Origin: a halophilic archaeon
Lineage (GTDB): Archaea > Halobacteriota > Halobacteria > Halobacteriales > Haladaptataceae
Direction of reading: 5' to 3'
Assembly (NCBI GenBank): GCA_003298465.1
Contig: QNGA01000001.1
Coordinates: forward strand, 558,001 to 622,000
DNA: 64,000 nt
A model generated the notes under the pieces. That model saw nothing but the letters and a program-made list of their open reading frames with translations. It did not search any database and was not told the DNA's origin. Below are positions 7,775 through 17,378 of this stretch, in pieces; within the stretch, counting starts at the first letter, position 1, and every line of letters begins with the position of its first letter. Both the position numbers and the translations under genes were made by a program.

Positions 7775-8722
7775 TCAGCGTTCGATGACGATTCCGCCGG
7801 CACCGACCGCGACGTCGGTGCTACCCCGCACGACCGCCGTGAGGTTCTGGCCGGTCGGCGTCCGGTCCTGCGTCCACGTTCCGTTCGTCTGGTCGAAGAG
7901 CTTTCCGCCGCCGCCGACGGTGAATCCGTCGCCGTTCTCCGACTCGACGTCCCTCAGTCCGGCGTCGCCGAGGTCGGTCGACGTCCACTGCGCACCGTCG
8001 TAGTGGAACACCTTGCCGCCGCCGCCGGACACCCGGACGTCGTCGAGAGCGTCGCTGTCCACGCCGTAGAACGTGACGTTGGCGTCGCCGATGCCGACGC
8101 CGTTCCAGGTCGTCCCGTCCGCGGTCTGGAACGCTCGACCGTTCGTGTCGACGGCGTGTCCCGCGCGCACGTCGTGGAAATCGACGGCGGAGATAGCGGA
8201 GCCGCTACCGGGGGTGACGTACTCCCACGTCTGGTCCTCGCCGTTCTCGAAACTGTAGTAGATCTTTCCGGAGTCGCCGGCGACGTAGACGTTCGCCTCG
8301 CCCGCCGGGCCGGTGACGGCCACGTCGTTGAAGTTGTTCGTGCTGCCCGTGGGCGCGGAGTGGCTCCGGAGGTCGCCGGTCTCGACGTCGTACTCGCCGA
8401 CCGCACCGCTCGCGCCGACGACCCAGAGCCGCTCGCCGTCGTCGGTCACGTCCGCGCCGTACAGCGAGTTACCGTTGCCCGTCACGCCGCCGTCGAACGC
8501 CGTCCGCCAGCCCTCGCCGGTTCGGTGGAGAGCGACGCCACCGGCACCGACCGCGTACGCGCCGTCCGCGGTGTACTCCGCGCCGTAGAGGGTACTCGCC
8601 GTGGGCGTCTCCGCGGTGGACCAGTCGCTCTCGCTCGCACTCGCCGCGGGGACCGCACCGGCCGCGACGGCCGCGCTCGACACCTGTAGGAAACGTCGTC
8701 TCGTTACGTCGTATCCGTTCAT
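7775..8722 (-). CDS. Tat-exported beta-propeller-like protein
   Basis: A 315-residue secreted protein. The N terminus has a twin-arginine signal (VTRRRFLQVSSAAVAAG) with likely cleavage after ASA. The rest consists of about six repeats of roughly 45 residues carrying motifs such as YAVGAGGVALHR, WVVGASGAVGEY, YVAGDSGKIYYS and FTVGGGGKLFD, separated by W-containing strands. This is typical of a YCF48/BNR-like propeller outside the cell. No catalytic residues stand out; a binding role is likely. The ATG at 8722 directly precedes the Tat motif. Confidence 0.8.
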   Translation of the reverse strand: MNGYDVTRRRFLQVSSAAVAAGAVPAASASESDWSTAETPTASTLYGAEYTADGAYAVGAGGVALHRTGEGWRTAFDGGVTGNGNSLYGADVTDDGERLWVVGASGAVGEYDVETGDLRSHSAPTGSTNNFNDVAVTGPAGEANVYVAGDSGKIYYSFENGEDQTWEYVTPGSGSAISAVDFHDVRAGHAVDTNGRAFQTADGTTWNGVGIGDANVTFYGVDSDALDDVRVSGGGGKVFHYDGAQWTSTDLGDAGLRDVESENGDGFTVGGGGKLFDQTNGTWTQDRTPTGQNLTAVVRGSTDVAVGAGGIVIER

Positions 8723-8879
8723 CGTTCCGGTCGGCGGCAAGCGACGGCACCCATTTCAAGCCGGAGCACCGTTCGCACTCTTCACACCTTTTAGAACGGT
8801 ACCAGCACCGCTGATGCGCTCGAAACCCGGATATTTCTCCCTTCGACGGTCGGAAACCGAGTTCGGTACGGAACGATGA

Positions 8880-8900
8880 ATAAAAAATTAAGATTCGGAT
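8880..8900 (-). terminator. T-rich terminator after infB
   Basis: Read on the minus strand, a run rich in T (AATTTTTTATT) lies about 30 bases after the aIF5B stop at 8926. Archaeal polymerase terminates at such T tracts without needing a hairpin. It is the clearest T run in this part of the window. Confidence 0.55.
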
Positions 8901-8925
8901 GGGAGAACCGACCCGTCCGCCGCGG

Positions 8926-10731
8926 TCACTTCCCCCAGAAGGGGTCGCGCTTGCGCTGCTTGTCCAGGTACATCTGGAGCGCTTCGAGTTCGTCGACGGG
9001 GATGTCGTCGTCGAGTTCCTGCTCCAGTATCTTGGCGTGCTTCTCGGGAATCTCGATCCAGAGTTCGTCGTCCTCCTCTATCTGGCGGCCGACGGTCGGG
9101 CCGTCGATGGCGACGCTGACGCGGTTGCCGCTCCGGGCCTCGTCGACGTCCTCGCCCTGCTCCTGGATGCCCTTGATGGAGCCGACGCGTTTCGGCTGGT
9201 TCCCCTCGAACTTGGCGACGTTCGCGTTGTTCCGGACGGTCCCCGACAGCACCTCGACGCCGACGACCGCGGGGTCGTTCTGGCGGAACACGTGGTCTTC
9301 GAGGATGCGGAACCGGGCGGGTCGCGTGATGTTGTCGAGGACCGTCTGCTGCTGTGCGCGCTCCAGTTCCTCGACGTACTCGTCGAACTCCTCGACGAGC
9401 TGGTATATAACGTCGCGCTGGAAGAGGCGGACGCCCTGCTGGTCGGCCGCGTCCTCGGCGTCGGGGAGTATTCCGACGTTGAACGCCAGTATCGTCCGGT
9501 GTTTGTCCTCGTCGGCGGTCGTGGCGACGCTCACGTCCCGGGGCGCGACGTCGCCGACCTCCGCGCGCATGACCGGAATCTCGGCCTCCTCCAGCGCACT
9601 CACGATGGCCTCGAGGCTCCCGAGCGTGTCGGCTTTCACGACGATGCCCTCGTCCTGGGTCTCGACCTCGACCTCGGCGAGTTCGGCGCTGACCTCTTCG
9701 ATGACGGCGTCTATCTCGCGGTCGCGGACCACCCGCACGGGCGCGCCCGCCATCGCCGCGTCGAGGTCGGGGGCGGCTATCTTCACGCCGGACGCGGCCG
9801 CGATGGAGTCGACCTGTTCGAAGCGGTCCTCGGTCCGGATTTCGGCGAGCGGCCGCGGTTTCAACAGCGCCCGAACGTCGGTGACGATGGGCTCGTTCGC
9901 CCCGCCGACGACGACGGTCTCGTCGGCCTCGACGGTGCCGTCGTACAGCACGACGTCGATGGTCGTCCCGAAGCCTTTCTCCTCTTTGACCTCGAGGACG
10001 GTGCCGGCCCCGGGTCCGGTCACGTCTATCTCCATGTCCTCGCGCATGTAGCGCTGGGCGAGCCCCATCAGCACGGTGAGCACGTCCGGGACGCCCTCGC
10101 CCGTCTCGGCGCTGACCGGGACGACGCCGACGTTGTTCTGGAAGTCCTGGACCCGCCAGTAGAGGTCGGCGGAGAAGCCGGCGTCGCTGAGTTCGCCGAT
10201 GAGTTCGTACAGGCGCTCGTCCAGCGTCGACCGGGCGCGGTCGCTCTGGTCGTCGTAGGTCTGCTGGATGGGCGCGTTCTCGTTCGGCTTCCAGCCCGGC
10301 ACGGTGTCTATCTTGTTCGCCGCGACGACGAACGGCGTCTGCGACTGGGCGAGGATGTTTATCGCCTCCTCGGTCTGGGGCTGGAACCCGTCGTTCACGT
10401 CGACGACGAGGATGGCGATGTCTGCCAGCGCCCCGCCGCGCGACCGGAGCGTCGTGAACGAGTGGTGCCCCGGCGTGTCGATGAACAGCAGGCCCGGCAG
10501 GTCGAAGTCCTCCGGGTCGACGAGCTGTCCGGCGACCTTCGACACCACGTCCAGCGGTACCGCGGTCGCGCCGATATGCTGCGTGATCGCTCCCGCCTCG
10601 CCCTCGATGACCGTCGAGCCACGGATCTTGTCGAGCAGACTCGTCTTGCCGTGGTCGACGTGCCCGAGGACCGCGACTATCGGCGTCCTGAGGGAGCGCG
10701 TATCGTTCTGTGAGGGGTCGGTGTCAGACAT
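8926..10731 (-). CDS. infB: Translation initiation factor aIF5B
   Basis: A GTPase that promotes subunit joining during translation initiation. The 601-residue protein has the G domain at the N terminus: GHVDHGKT (residues 23-30), DTPGHHSF and NKIDTVPG. Domain II (GTVLEVKEEKGFGTTIDVVLYDG), domain III and domain IV follow, and it ends in a long helix. No intein interrupts the G motifs, although some archaeal infB genes carry one. The ATG at 10731 (MSDTDPSQND) is preferred over an in-frame start at 10767. It is transcribed alone on this strand. Confidence 0.95.
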   Translation of the reverse strand: MSDTDPSQNDTRSLRTPIVAVLGHVDHGKTSLLDKIRGSTVIEGEAGAITQHIGATAVPLDVVSKVAGQLVDPEDFDLPGLLFIDTPGHHSFTTLRSRGGALADIAILVVDVNDGFQPQTEEAINILAQSQTPFVVAANKIDTVPGWKPNENAPIQQTYDDQSDRARSTLDERLYELIGELSDAGFSADLYWRVQDFQNNVGVVPVSAETGEGVPDVLTVLMGLAQRYMREDMEIDVTGPGAGTVLEVKEEKGFGTTIDVVLYDGTVEADETVVVGGANEPIVTDVRALLKPRPLAEIRTEDRFEQVDSIAAASGVKIAAPDLDAAMAGAPVRVVRDREIDAVIEEVSAELAEVEVETQDEGIVVKADTLGSLEAIVSALEEAEIPVMRAEVGDVAPRDVSVATTADEDKHRTILAFNVGILPDAEDAADQQGVRLFQRDVIYQLVEEFDEYVEELERAQQQTVLDNITRPARFRILEDHVFRQNDPAVVGVEVLSGTVRNNANVAKFEGNQPKRVGSIKGIQEQGEDVDEARSGNRVSVAIDGPTVGRQIEEDDELWIEIPEKHAKILEQELDDDIPVDELEALQMYLDKQRKRDPFWGK

Positions 10732-10937
10732 AGCTACCACCCGGGAGAAGTTCTTATCGGAGAACAACCGCGCACGGCATTTAACTCCATCGTCACAAAC
10801 CAGAGCGTTCCGGCGTGGACGGCGGGAACGTTCGCGCGCGGCGAGGTGTTCGACGCGGTTCGGCGGTGGACGTGGGCGTCCCGGCGAGATGCGGAAACCC
10901 CGTGGAGTTTATGTATGAGCAATCGGTAACGGCACGT

Positions 10938-11183
10938 ATGCCGGACATACTCGCGGAGAACCTCTCGGGGAAGGCCGTCATGGGGTCTGACGGCACGGAA
11001 CTGGGAATGCTTTACAACATCACGGTGAACCTGAAGACGGGGAAACTCGCGGACCTCGTCATCGAACCCGACGAACGCATCGACGCGGAAAGCACCGACC
11101 TCGCCGTCGACGAGGAGGGGAACTTCGAACTCCCAGTCGAACGCGTCCAGGCGGTCAAAGATTACATCGTCGTCCAGCGGTAA
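10938..11183 (+). CDS. PRC-barrel domain protein
   Basis: An 81-residue protein consisting of one PRC-barrel: KAVMGSDGTELGMLYNITVNLKTGKLADLVIEP, then a final strand and helix (VERVQAVKDYIVVQR). PRC-barrels bind RNA or proteins; the RimM ribosome-maturation factor carries one. The ATG at 10938 lies about 26 bases after a TATA-like tttatgta, fitting leaderless transcription. Its stop codon is followed immediately by the nob1 ATG, so the two are surely cotranscribed, which hints at a role with rRNA processing. Confidence 0.85.
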   Translation: MPDILAENLSGKAVMGSDGTELGMLYNITVNLKTGKLADLVIEPDERIDAESTDLAVDEEGNFELPVERVQAVKDYIVVQR

Positions 11184-11648
11184 ATGTACGTTCTAGACGC
11201 CTCAGCTTTTATCAACGAGTACCACACCACCGAACAGACGGCCTCGATTCCGATGGTCCAGGAGGAACTGGAGGGCGAACACGCCTTCCGGTTCGACGCC
11301 ATGGAAGGGTCGGGGATGCACATCCACATCCCTCAGGAAGCCGCGGTCGAGAAGGTCGGGCGGGCGGCCCGGGAGACCGGCGACTTCGACGAACTCTCGG
11401 ACACCGACGTTCGCCTCATCGCCGCGACGTTCGAACTCGACGGGACGCTGGTCACCGACGACTACGCGATGCAGAACGTCGCCGAGCGCATGGACATCGC
11501 CGTCGAGGTAATCGCCCAGGACGGCATCGAGGAGCAACGCGAGTGGCTGTTCCAGTGCCAGGGCTGTGGGCGGGAGTTCGACGAGAACAAGCCCCGCTGT
11601 CCCATCTGTGGCAGCGAACTCTCGCGGAAGAACCCCTCGAACGCCTGA
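11184..11648 (+). CDS. nob1: rRNA maturation endonuclease Nob1
   Basis: A PIN-domain nuclease that matures the 3' end of 16S rRNA. Residues 1-110 form the PIN domain, with acidic residues expected at the metal site: D5 (YVLDASAF), D75 (SDTDVRLIA) and D92/D93 (VTDDYAMQN). A zinc ribbon follows (C125, C128, C139, C142; CQGCG and CPICG) with a basic tail. The 154-residue length is typical of archaeal Nob1. The ATG abuts the PRC-barrel stop (TAAATG). Confidence 0.92.
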   Translation: MYVLDASAFINEYHTTEQTASIPMVQEELEGEHAFRFDAMEGSGMHIHIPQEAAVEKVGRAARETGDFDELSDTDVRLIAATFELDGTLVTDDYAMQNVAERMDIAVEVIAQDGIEEQREWLFQCQGCGREFDENKPRCPICGSELSRKNPSNA

Positions 11649-11660
11649 ATACGGCGGAAA

Positions 11661-12419
11661 TCAGACCATACTAACGTACATCGCGGCGAAGATGATAGCG
11701 TCGAAGGTGCCGTGGACGAGCGCGGACACCGTCAGGTTTCCGGTGCGCAGGTAGAGGAAGCCGAGGACGAGCGAGAGCAGGAAGATGATGGCCAGCGTCC
11801 CCGCCGTCGCGGCGAGCGTCGACCCGATGGCGTACGCGGGGATGTGCGCCAGCGCGAAGATGGCGCTGGCGACGACGAGCGCCCCGCGCTTGGAGAACGT
11901 GTCGTAGAGCGACTTCTGGATGATGTTGCGGTACAGCAGTTCCTCCCCGGGGCCGATGAGCAGCCACGACGCCGGGATGAGGACGAGCAGCATCTGGGGG
12001 TTGCCCTGCTGGGCGGTCTGTTCGATGCTGTGGTCGGCGGTCTGGACGCCGACCTGGGTGAGGGCGACGGCGACGGCGACCTGGAGGACGAACAGCGCGA
12101 CGACGCCCCCGACCGCGTACCCGAGACCGCGCCAGTCCGGCACCCGGAAGTCGAGGTACGACAGTCCCATCCCCCGACCGAGCAGGAACAGGAGCGCGAC
12201 CGACCCGGTTCCGAGTCCGAGCGCCACCGCCGACAGTCCGAGGCGCAGGTTCGGGCCGACGTCGCCGAAGATTCCGGACAGTATCGTCGTCCAGACCACG
12301 ATGGCCAGCAGCCCCGACAGCCCCAGCGCGCCGCTCCGCAGGACGGCGAAGACCATGCTGGCGACGCTTCGCGACTGGCGAGCGTCCCCGCCCGCTCCGG
12401 TCGCCGTACCATCTGTCAT
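11661..12419 (-). CDS. CPBP-family intramembrane metalloprotease
   Basis: A 252-residue multi-pass membrane protein of the CPBP (CAAX prenyl protease/Abi) family. The family motifs are in order: EELLYRN (the EExxxR glutamates), AHIPAYAIG (His) and HGTFDA (HxxxD/N-type) near the C terminus. About seven to eight hydrophobic helices are visible. Substrates of haloarchaeal members are not known. The ATG at 12419 (MTDGTATG) was chosen over an upstream in-frame GTG at 12431. It converges with nob1, leaving about 12 bases between stops. Confidence 0.85.
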   Translation of the reverse strand: MTDGTATGAGGDARQSRSVASMVFAVLRSGALGLSGLLAIVVWTTILSGIFGDVGPNLRLGLSAVALGLGTGSVALLFLLGRGMGLSYLDFRVPDWRGLGYAVGGVVALFVLQVAVAVALTQVGVQTADHSIEQTAQQGNPQMLLVLIPASWLLIGPGEELLYRNIIQKSLYDTFSKRGALVVASAIFALAHIPAYAIGSTLAATAGTLAIIFLLSLVLGFLYLRTGNLTVSALVHGTFDAIIFAAMYVSMV

Positions 12420-12525
12420 GGTCGCAGCCACGGTCCCGTCGGCTAAAGTCCCTGCGACTGCCGCTCGACGCGGTGACGATGCAGCCGTGGTCCGCCGGGG
12501 AGCCCGTCGGCGTCGAACCGTCGTC

Positions 12526-12819
12526 CTACTCCAGCGGCCCGTCCCAGGCCTCGTACCCGCCGGCCATGCTCGCCACGTCGGCGTCGCTGTAGTGGTCGAT
12601 GAGCCGGGCGGCCTGCACGGAGCTCTCGCCGATGTAACAGGCGACCACGACCTCGTCGTCCCAGTCCCGCGTTTCGACGGTCCCCTCTATCTCGTCGAGC
12701 GGGACGTTCTCGGCGCCGGGGAGGTGGCCGTCCGCGTAGGCGTCGGGGTCGCGGATGTCCACGACCTGGAGGTCGTCGAGCCGTCCTCTGACTTCCTCGG
12801 TGGAGAGTTCGTCGACCAT
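12526..12819 (-). CDS. Rhodanese-domain sulfurtransferase
   Basis: A single 97-residue rhodanese domain: VVDIRDPDAYADGHLPGAENVP at the front and the active-site loop starting at C61 (CYIGESS), then SMAGGYEAWDGPLE. The cysteine would carry a persulfide. It is the last gene of the sulfur operon; its ATG overlaps the TGA of the upstream TusA-like gene by one base, so the two are translationally coupled and likely relay sulfur. Confidence 0.9.
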   Translation of the reverse strand: MVDELSTEEVRGRLDDLQVVDIRDPDAYADGHLPGAENVPLDEIEGTVETRDWDDEVVVACYIGESSVQAARLIDHYSDADVASMAGGYEAWDGPLE

Positions 12820-13118
12820 CACGACCTCCGGAGGAACACGCGGTAGAAGCCGTCGCCGCGACGCCAGACGCGGGCCTCGGCGTCGTCGCCGACGGCGCGC
12901 GGGACGTTCTCCGTCGAGGGGACGTGGTCCGTCTCCTGTACGAGCAACTCGCCCGCGTCGAGGTCGGCGAGCGCTTTCTTCGCCTCCACCTGCGGGTACG
13001 GACACACCTCGCCGGTCATGTCCTGTACCTCGGTGGCCTCGTCGAGCCACTGCTCTGCCGTCTCGTCGTCCAGTTCGTCCGGGGAGTCCGTGAAGTCGTC
13101 CAGTGATGGTCCTGACAT
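12819..13118 (-). CDS. TusA-like sulfurtransferase
   Basis: A 99-residue protein with the TusA/SirA fold signature: EVCPYPQVEAKKAL (C39-P-Y-P), then a beta-alpha-beta pattern ending VWRRGDGFYRVFLRR. The cysteine receives and passes on a persulfide. An acidic 30-residue N-terminal extension precedes the domain, as is common in haloarchaea. It sits between a YeeE/YedE transporter and a rhodanese, so it probably accepts imported thiosulfate-type sulfur. Confidence 0.88.
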   Translation of the reverse strand: MSGPSLDDFTDSPDELDDETAEQWLDEATEVQDMTGEVCPYPQVEAKKALADLDAGELLVQETDHVPSTENVPRAVGDDAEARVWRRGDGFYRVFLRRS

Positions 13119-13156
13119 AGTTCTCGTCGTGCGTCGTTGGTCGATTTGCGGGCGGT

Positions 13157-14347
13157 TCAGATGGCGCAGCCGACGTCGCGGTACAGCCAGTGGGTCATCG
13201 CGTACACGCCGGCGACGATGCCGACCGTGGCGACGACCGAGTGGACCGACAGTTCGGCGAGACCGGAGTAGATGTTCCCGATGTTGCAGCCGGGCGCGAG
13301 CCGCGAGCCGGCACCCATCATGAACCCGCCGACGACGGCGTTGGGAACCCGCTTGCGTTTCGGCACGCGGAGGGCGAAGTCGCCGCTCCAGACGGCGGCG
13401 ACGAACGCGCCGCCGATGACGGCGGCTATCATCACCATGTCCACGGTGACCGAGACGCTGGTCCCCTGGAACAGCACCGACCCCCAGTACTCGTAGCTGC
13501 CGGCGTCGACGCCGACCTGCTCCAGCAGGTAGCCGGTCCAGCGGGCCTCCGGTCCCGTGACGCCGACGATGGACACCTGGGTGAACCAGAGCACCGCGAG
13601 CACGGTGATGCCGAGCGCCGCGGTCCGGGGGTCCCACGGGCGCTTGCTCGCGGCCACGGGGTCGTCGACGTCCGCCAGCCCGCGGAAGTACGATTTCGTC
13701 CCGCGTGCGAGCGAGCGCAGTCCCGCGCCCGTCGCGGTCCGGGCCGGAGCGCCCGCGGCCCCGCCGTCGGCGCGGACGGCGTCCCCGGCCTCCTCGCTTC
13801 CCGCCTCTCCGCCGGTCAGTCCGCGGCCGACCGCGGTGGCGTAGGCGAGGACGACGACGCCGGTGACGGCGAGCGCGACGACCGGCGCGGGGACCGGTAG
13901 CGCGCGGAACAGGGTGACCCCCTCGCCGAACGTCAGCGGCGCGAAGTACGCCGACTGGAGCGTCGGGAACGCCAGGGTGAAGACGACATAGCCGACGCCC
14001 ATGAACAGCAGCGTCAGCCAGAAGTGGAGGTAGCCCTGGCCGGCGCGGTACAGCGTCCCGGAGGCACAGCCCCCGGCGTAGGTCATCCCGACGCCGAAGA
14101 CGAAGCCGCCGAACAGTCCGGTGAGTCCCCATCCGGGCGTCCAGAAGCCCTGGTAGTAGCCCAGTTCGTACGCGACGCTCCAGAACAGCATCGTCAGCGT
14201 CGTCGCGACGACGACGGCCTTCGTTACCCGCGAGTCCCGGAACGCGAACAGGTCGCGGAACGCGTGGACGAAGCAGAACCGGCCCTTCTGGAGGAAGACG
14301 CCGAGTCCGAGTCCGACCACGGCCGCGACGAGGAGGGGAGACACCAT
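13157..14347 (-). CDS. YeeE/YedE (TsuA-like) sulfur-compound transporter
   Basis: A 396-residue integral membrane protein with about ten or more helices. It keeps the cysteine motifs of the YeeE/YedE family, which imports thiosulfate: GRFCFVHAFRD near the N terminus, GGCASGTLYRAGQG in the first half and PGCNIGNIYSG in the second. The two halves look like an inverted or tandem repeat joined by a charged loop of about 60 residues. The ATG at 14347 begins the first hydrophobic stretch; the longer open frame upstream is Arg-rich spacer. First gene of the sulfur operon, 38 bases before the TusA-like gene. Confidence 0.9.
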   Translation of the reverse strand: MVSPLLVAAVVGLGLGVFLQKGRFCFVHAFRDLFAFRDSRVTKAVVVATTLTMLFWSVAYELGYYQGFWTPGWGLTGLFGGFVFGVGMTYAGGCASGTLYRAGQGYLHFWLTLLFMGVGYVVFTLAFPTLQSAYFAPLTFGEGVTLFRALPVPAPVVALAVTGVVVLAYATAVGRGLTGGEAGSEEAGDAVRADGGAAGAPARTATGAGLRSLARGTKSYFRGLADVDDPVAASKRPWDPRTAALGITVLAVLWFTQVSIVGVTGPEARWTGYLLEQVGVDAGSYEYWGSVLFQGTSVSVTVDMVMIAAVIGGAFVAAVWSGDFALRVPKRKRVPNAVVGGFMMGAGSRLAPGCNIGNIYSGLAELSVHSVVATVGIVAGVYAMTHWLYRDVGCAI

Positions 14348-14818
14348 GTCCCCACGAACGGACCGGTCGCCGAAAAACGCCGCCGTTCCGGGGCTCGCTG
14401 CCGTGGCTGGTGACGACGGGAACCGCCGCCGACGCTCCTCGCTCGCGGCGCTACGCCGCCGAAGCGCGCATTTCCTCGGCGGCGGCGCGACGCAGAAAGC
14501 AGCGCGACTTGCCACGTCGTCGCTCCCGGTGCTCTCGGGTCGCCGCGGTCGCCCGTCGTCGACCGCCGTTCCCGGGTAGTTCCGACTTCGAACGCCGTCA
14601 CCGCCACGGGGAATCGTCAGAGTTCTGACTCGCGGGGCGTCGTACCTCGGTCGCTCTCGTCCCCTCGCGGGCGCTTCGTCGCTCGTCGCGCCGGACGGCC
14701 GCTCTCGCCGTCGAATCGTCGCCGCTCGCCGTCCGCGAGTCCCGGCGAAACGTTTACCAGCGCAGTGACCTTACCGGAGGCCGATGACTGCTGGGACACG
14801 AGACGGGGGTGAGCCGTA
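14348..14818. other. 470-base spacer without a convincing gene
   Basis: Very GC-rich spacer between the divergent sulfur operon and topA. The open frames here translate to Arg/Ser/Pro-rich peptides with no domain and no coding bias that differs from chance in such DNA. A TATA-like aacgtttacc near 14750 may serve topA. I see no RNA gene. A decayed gene cannot be excluded. Confidence 0.4.
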
Positions 14819-17308
14819 GTGGAACTCATCGTCACCGAGAAGAACAACGCCGCTCGGCGAATCGCCGACATCCTGAGCGGCGACACCGCCGAGACCGAGC
14901 GACGCAACGGGGTCAACGTCTACAAGTGGGGCGGCAAGCGCTGTATCGGCCTGTCCGGCCACGTCGTCGGCGTGGACTTCCCGGAGGAGTACAGCGATTG
15001 GCGCAACGTCGAACCCGTTGAACTCATCGACGCCGACGTCGAGAAGAAGCCGACGAAGGAGAACATCGTCCGGACCCTGCGGCTGCTGGCCCGCGACGCA
15101 GACACCGTCACCATCGCGACGGACTACGACCGGGAGGGCGAACTCATCGGCAAGGAGGCGTACGAACTCGTCCGCGAGGTCAACGAGGACGTGCCCGTCC
15201 GTCGCGTCCGGTTCTCCTCTATCACCGACAACGAGGTCACGTCGGCGTTCGAGAACCCGGACGACATCGACTTCGACCTCGCCGCCGCCGGGGAGGCCAG
15301 GCAGGTCATCGACCTCGTCTGGGGCGCGGCGCTCACCCGATTTCTCTCCCTCTCGGCGCGACAGCTCGGCGACGACTTCATCAGCGTCGGCCGGGTCCAG
15401 AGCCCGACGCTGAAGCTCATGGTCGACCGCGAGCGCGAGATACAGGCGTTCGAGCCGGACGACTACTGGGAGCTGTTCGCCGACCTGCTGAAAGCCGACA
15501 CGGAGTTCGAGGCGCAGTACTTCTACCGCGACGAGGACGGCAACGAGGCCGAGCGCGTCTGGAACGAGGACGACGCGAAGTCGGCGTTCGAGACGCTCCA
15601 GTCGGCCGCCGAGGCGACCGTCGAGCGCGTCTCGCGACGCACCCGGACCGACGACCCGCCCGCGCCGTTCAACACCACGCAGTTCATCCGCGCCGCCGGC
15701 AGCCTCGGCTACTCCGCCCAGCGCGCGATGAGCGTCGCCGAGGACCTCTACACCGCCGGTTACGTCACCTACCCCCGGACCGACAACACCGTCTACCCCG
15801 ACGACCTGGACCCGGAGGAACTCCTGGAGACGTTCTCGGGCGACTACCACTTCGGCGACGACGCCGACTCGTTGCTCGACGCCGACGAGATCGAACCGAC
15901 CGAAGGCGACGAGGAGACGACCGACCACCCGCCCATCCACCCGACCGAGGACGTGCCGACGAAGGGCGAACTCGGCGAGGACGAGTGGGAGATATACGAA
16001 CTCGTCGTCCGGCGGTTCTTCGCCACCGTCGCCGACGCCGCGAAGTGGGAGCACCTGAAGGTCGTCGCCGACGCGTCCGGCCTCTCGCTGAAGTCCAACG
16101 GCAAGCGCCTGCTGGAGGAGGGCTACCACGCGGTCTACCCCTACTTCAACACCAGCGAGAACTACGTGCCGGACGTCGAGGAGGGCGAGCGACTGTCCGT
16201 CACCGACGCCCGGTTCGAGGAGAAACAGACCCAGCCGCCGCGCCGGTACGGCCAGTCGCGGCTCATCGAGAAGATGGAGACGATGGGCATCGGGACGAAG
16301 AGTACGAGACACAACACCATCCAGAAGCTGTACGACCGCGGCTACCTGGAGGGCGACCCGCCCCGCCCGACGCGGCTCGCGGAGGCCGTCGTGTCGGCGG
16401 CCGAGGACTACGCCGACCTCGTCGTCAGCGAGACGATGACCCGCGAACTCGAACAGGACATGACCGCCATCGCCGAGGGGGAGGCCGACCTCGACGACGT
16501 GGCCGACGAGTCCCGGGAGATGCTCGAACAGGTGTTCGACGAACTGGAGGAGTCCCGCGAGGACATCGGCGACCAGCTCCAGCAGTCGCTGAAGGAGGAC
16601 AAGATTCTGGGGCCGTGTCCGGAGAGCGGCGACGACCTGCTCGTCCGCCAGAGCCGCAACGGCTCGTACTTCGTCGGCTGCGACGGCTACCCCGACTGCA
16701 CGTACACGCTCCCGCTCCCGAACAAGGGCAAACCGCTCATCCTCGAGGAGACCTGCGACGACCACGAGCTACGAGAGGTGAAGATGCTCGCCGGTCGTCA
16801 GACGTTCGTTCACGGCTGTCCGCTCTGCAAGGCCGAGGAGGCCGAGGAGGAGGAGGACGAAGTCATCGGCGTCTGTCCCGAGTGCGGAGAAGAACACGGC
16901 GGCGAACTCGCCATCAAGCACCTCCAGAACGGGTCGCGGCTCGTCGGCTGCACCCGGTACCCGGACTGCGACTACTCGCTGCCGCTGCCGCGCCGGGGCG
17001 ACATCGAGGTGACCGACGAGCGCTGCGAGGACCACGACCTGCCGGAACTGGTCGTCCACAGCGGCGACGAGCCCTGGGAACTCGGCTGTCCCATCTGCAA
17101 CTACCAGGAGTACCAGGAGCGCCAGAACGAGTCGGGCACCGACCTCGAAGCCATCGACGGTATCGGCGCGAAGACCGCCGAGAAGCTCTCCCAGGCCGGC
17201 ATCGAGAGCGTCGACGACCTCAAAGACGCCGAGGTAGAGACGGTCGCGTCGGAAGTGAGCGGCGTCAGCGAGGACCGGCTCCGGGGCTGGCAGGCGAAGG
17301 CGGACTGA
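14819..17308 (+). CDS. topA: DNA topoisomerase I (type IA) with C-terminal zinc ribbons and HhH domain
   Basis: A type IA topoisomerase that relaxes negatively supercoiled DNA through a 5'-phosphotyrosine link. The 829-residue protein has the N-terminal TOPRIM domain ([25 protein letters not shown] holding the acidic residues), the gate domain, and the catalytic tyrosine in [10 protein letters not shown] (Y318). The C-terminal 300 residues hold Cys4 zinc ribbons (GPCPES...[15 protein letters not shown]...[13 protein letters not shown]) and then a helix-hairpin-helix ([18 protein letters not shown]). The start is a GTG at 14819, the only start that preserves the first TOPRIM strand. Confidence 0.95.
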   Translation: MELIVTEKNNAARRIADILSGDTAETERRNGVNVYKWGGKRCIGLSGHVVGVDFPEEYSDWRNVEPVELIDADVEKKPTKENIVRTLRLLARDADTVTIATDYDREGELIGKEAYELVREVNEDVPVRRVRFSSITDNEVTSAFENPDDIDFDLAAAGEARQVIDLVWGAALTRFLSLSARQLGDDFISVGRVQSPTLKLMVDREREIQAFEPDDYWELFADLLKADTEFEAQYFYRDEDGNEAERVWNEDDAKSAFETLQSAAEATVERVSRRTRTDDPPAPFNTTQFIRAAGSLGYSAQRAMSVAEDLYTAGYVTYPRTDNTVYPDDLDPEELLETFSGDYHFGDDADSLLDADEIEPTEGDEETTDHPPIHPTEDVPTKGELGEDEWEIYELVVRRFFATVADAAKWEHLKVVADASGLSLKSNGKRLLEEGYHAVYPYFNTSENYVPDVEEGERLSVTDARFEEKQTQPPRRYGQSRLIEKMETMGIGTKSTRHNTIQKLYDRGYLEGDPPRPTRLAEAVVSAAEDYADLVVSETMTRELEQDMTAIAEGEADLDDVADESREMLEQVFDELEESREDIGDQLQQSLKEDKILGPCPESGDDLLVRQSRNGSYFVGCDGYPDCTYTLPLPNKGKPLILEETCDDHELREVKMLAGRQTFVHGCPLCKAEEAEEEEDEVIGVCPECGEEHGGELAIKHLQNGSRLVGCTRYPDCDYSLPLPRRGDIEVTDERCEDHDLPELVVHSGDEPWELGCPICNYQEYQERQNESGTDLEAIDGIGAKTAEKLSQAGIESVDDLKDAEVETVASEVSGVSEDRLRGWQAKAD

Positions 17309-17378
17309 CCCCCCGTTCGCGGTCGCAGCGAAAGGTGGTTTCGAAGCTGTTATAGCCCGCAATTATGTACGGAGAGCT

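Noticed and set aside
14410..14628. 72-residue open frame in the spacer upstream of topA
   Set aside because: Arg/Ser-rich composition, no promoter at the right distance and overlap with equally poor frames on both strands.
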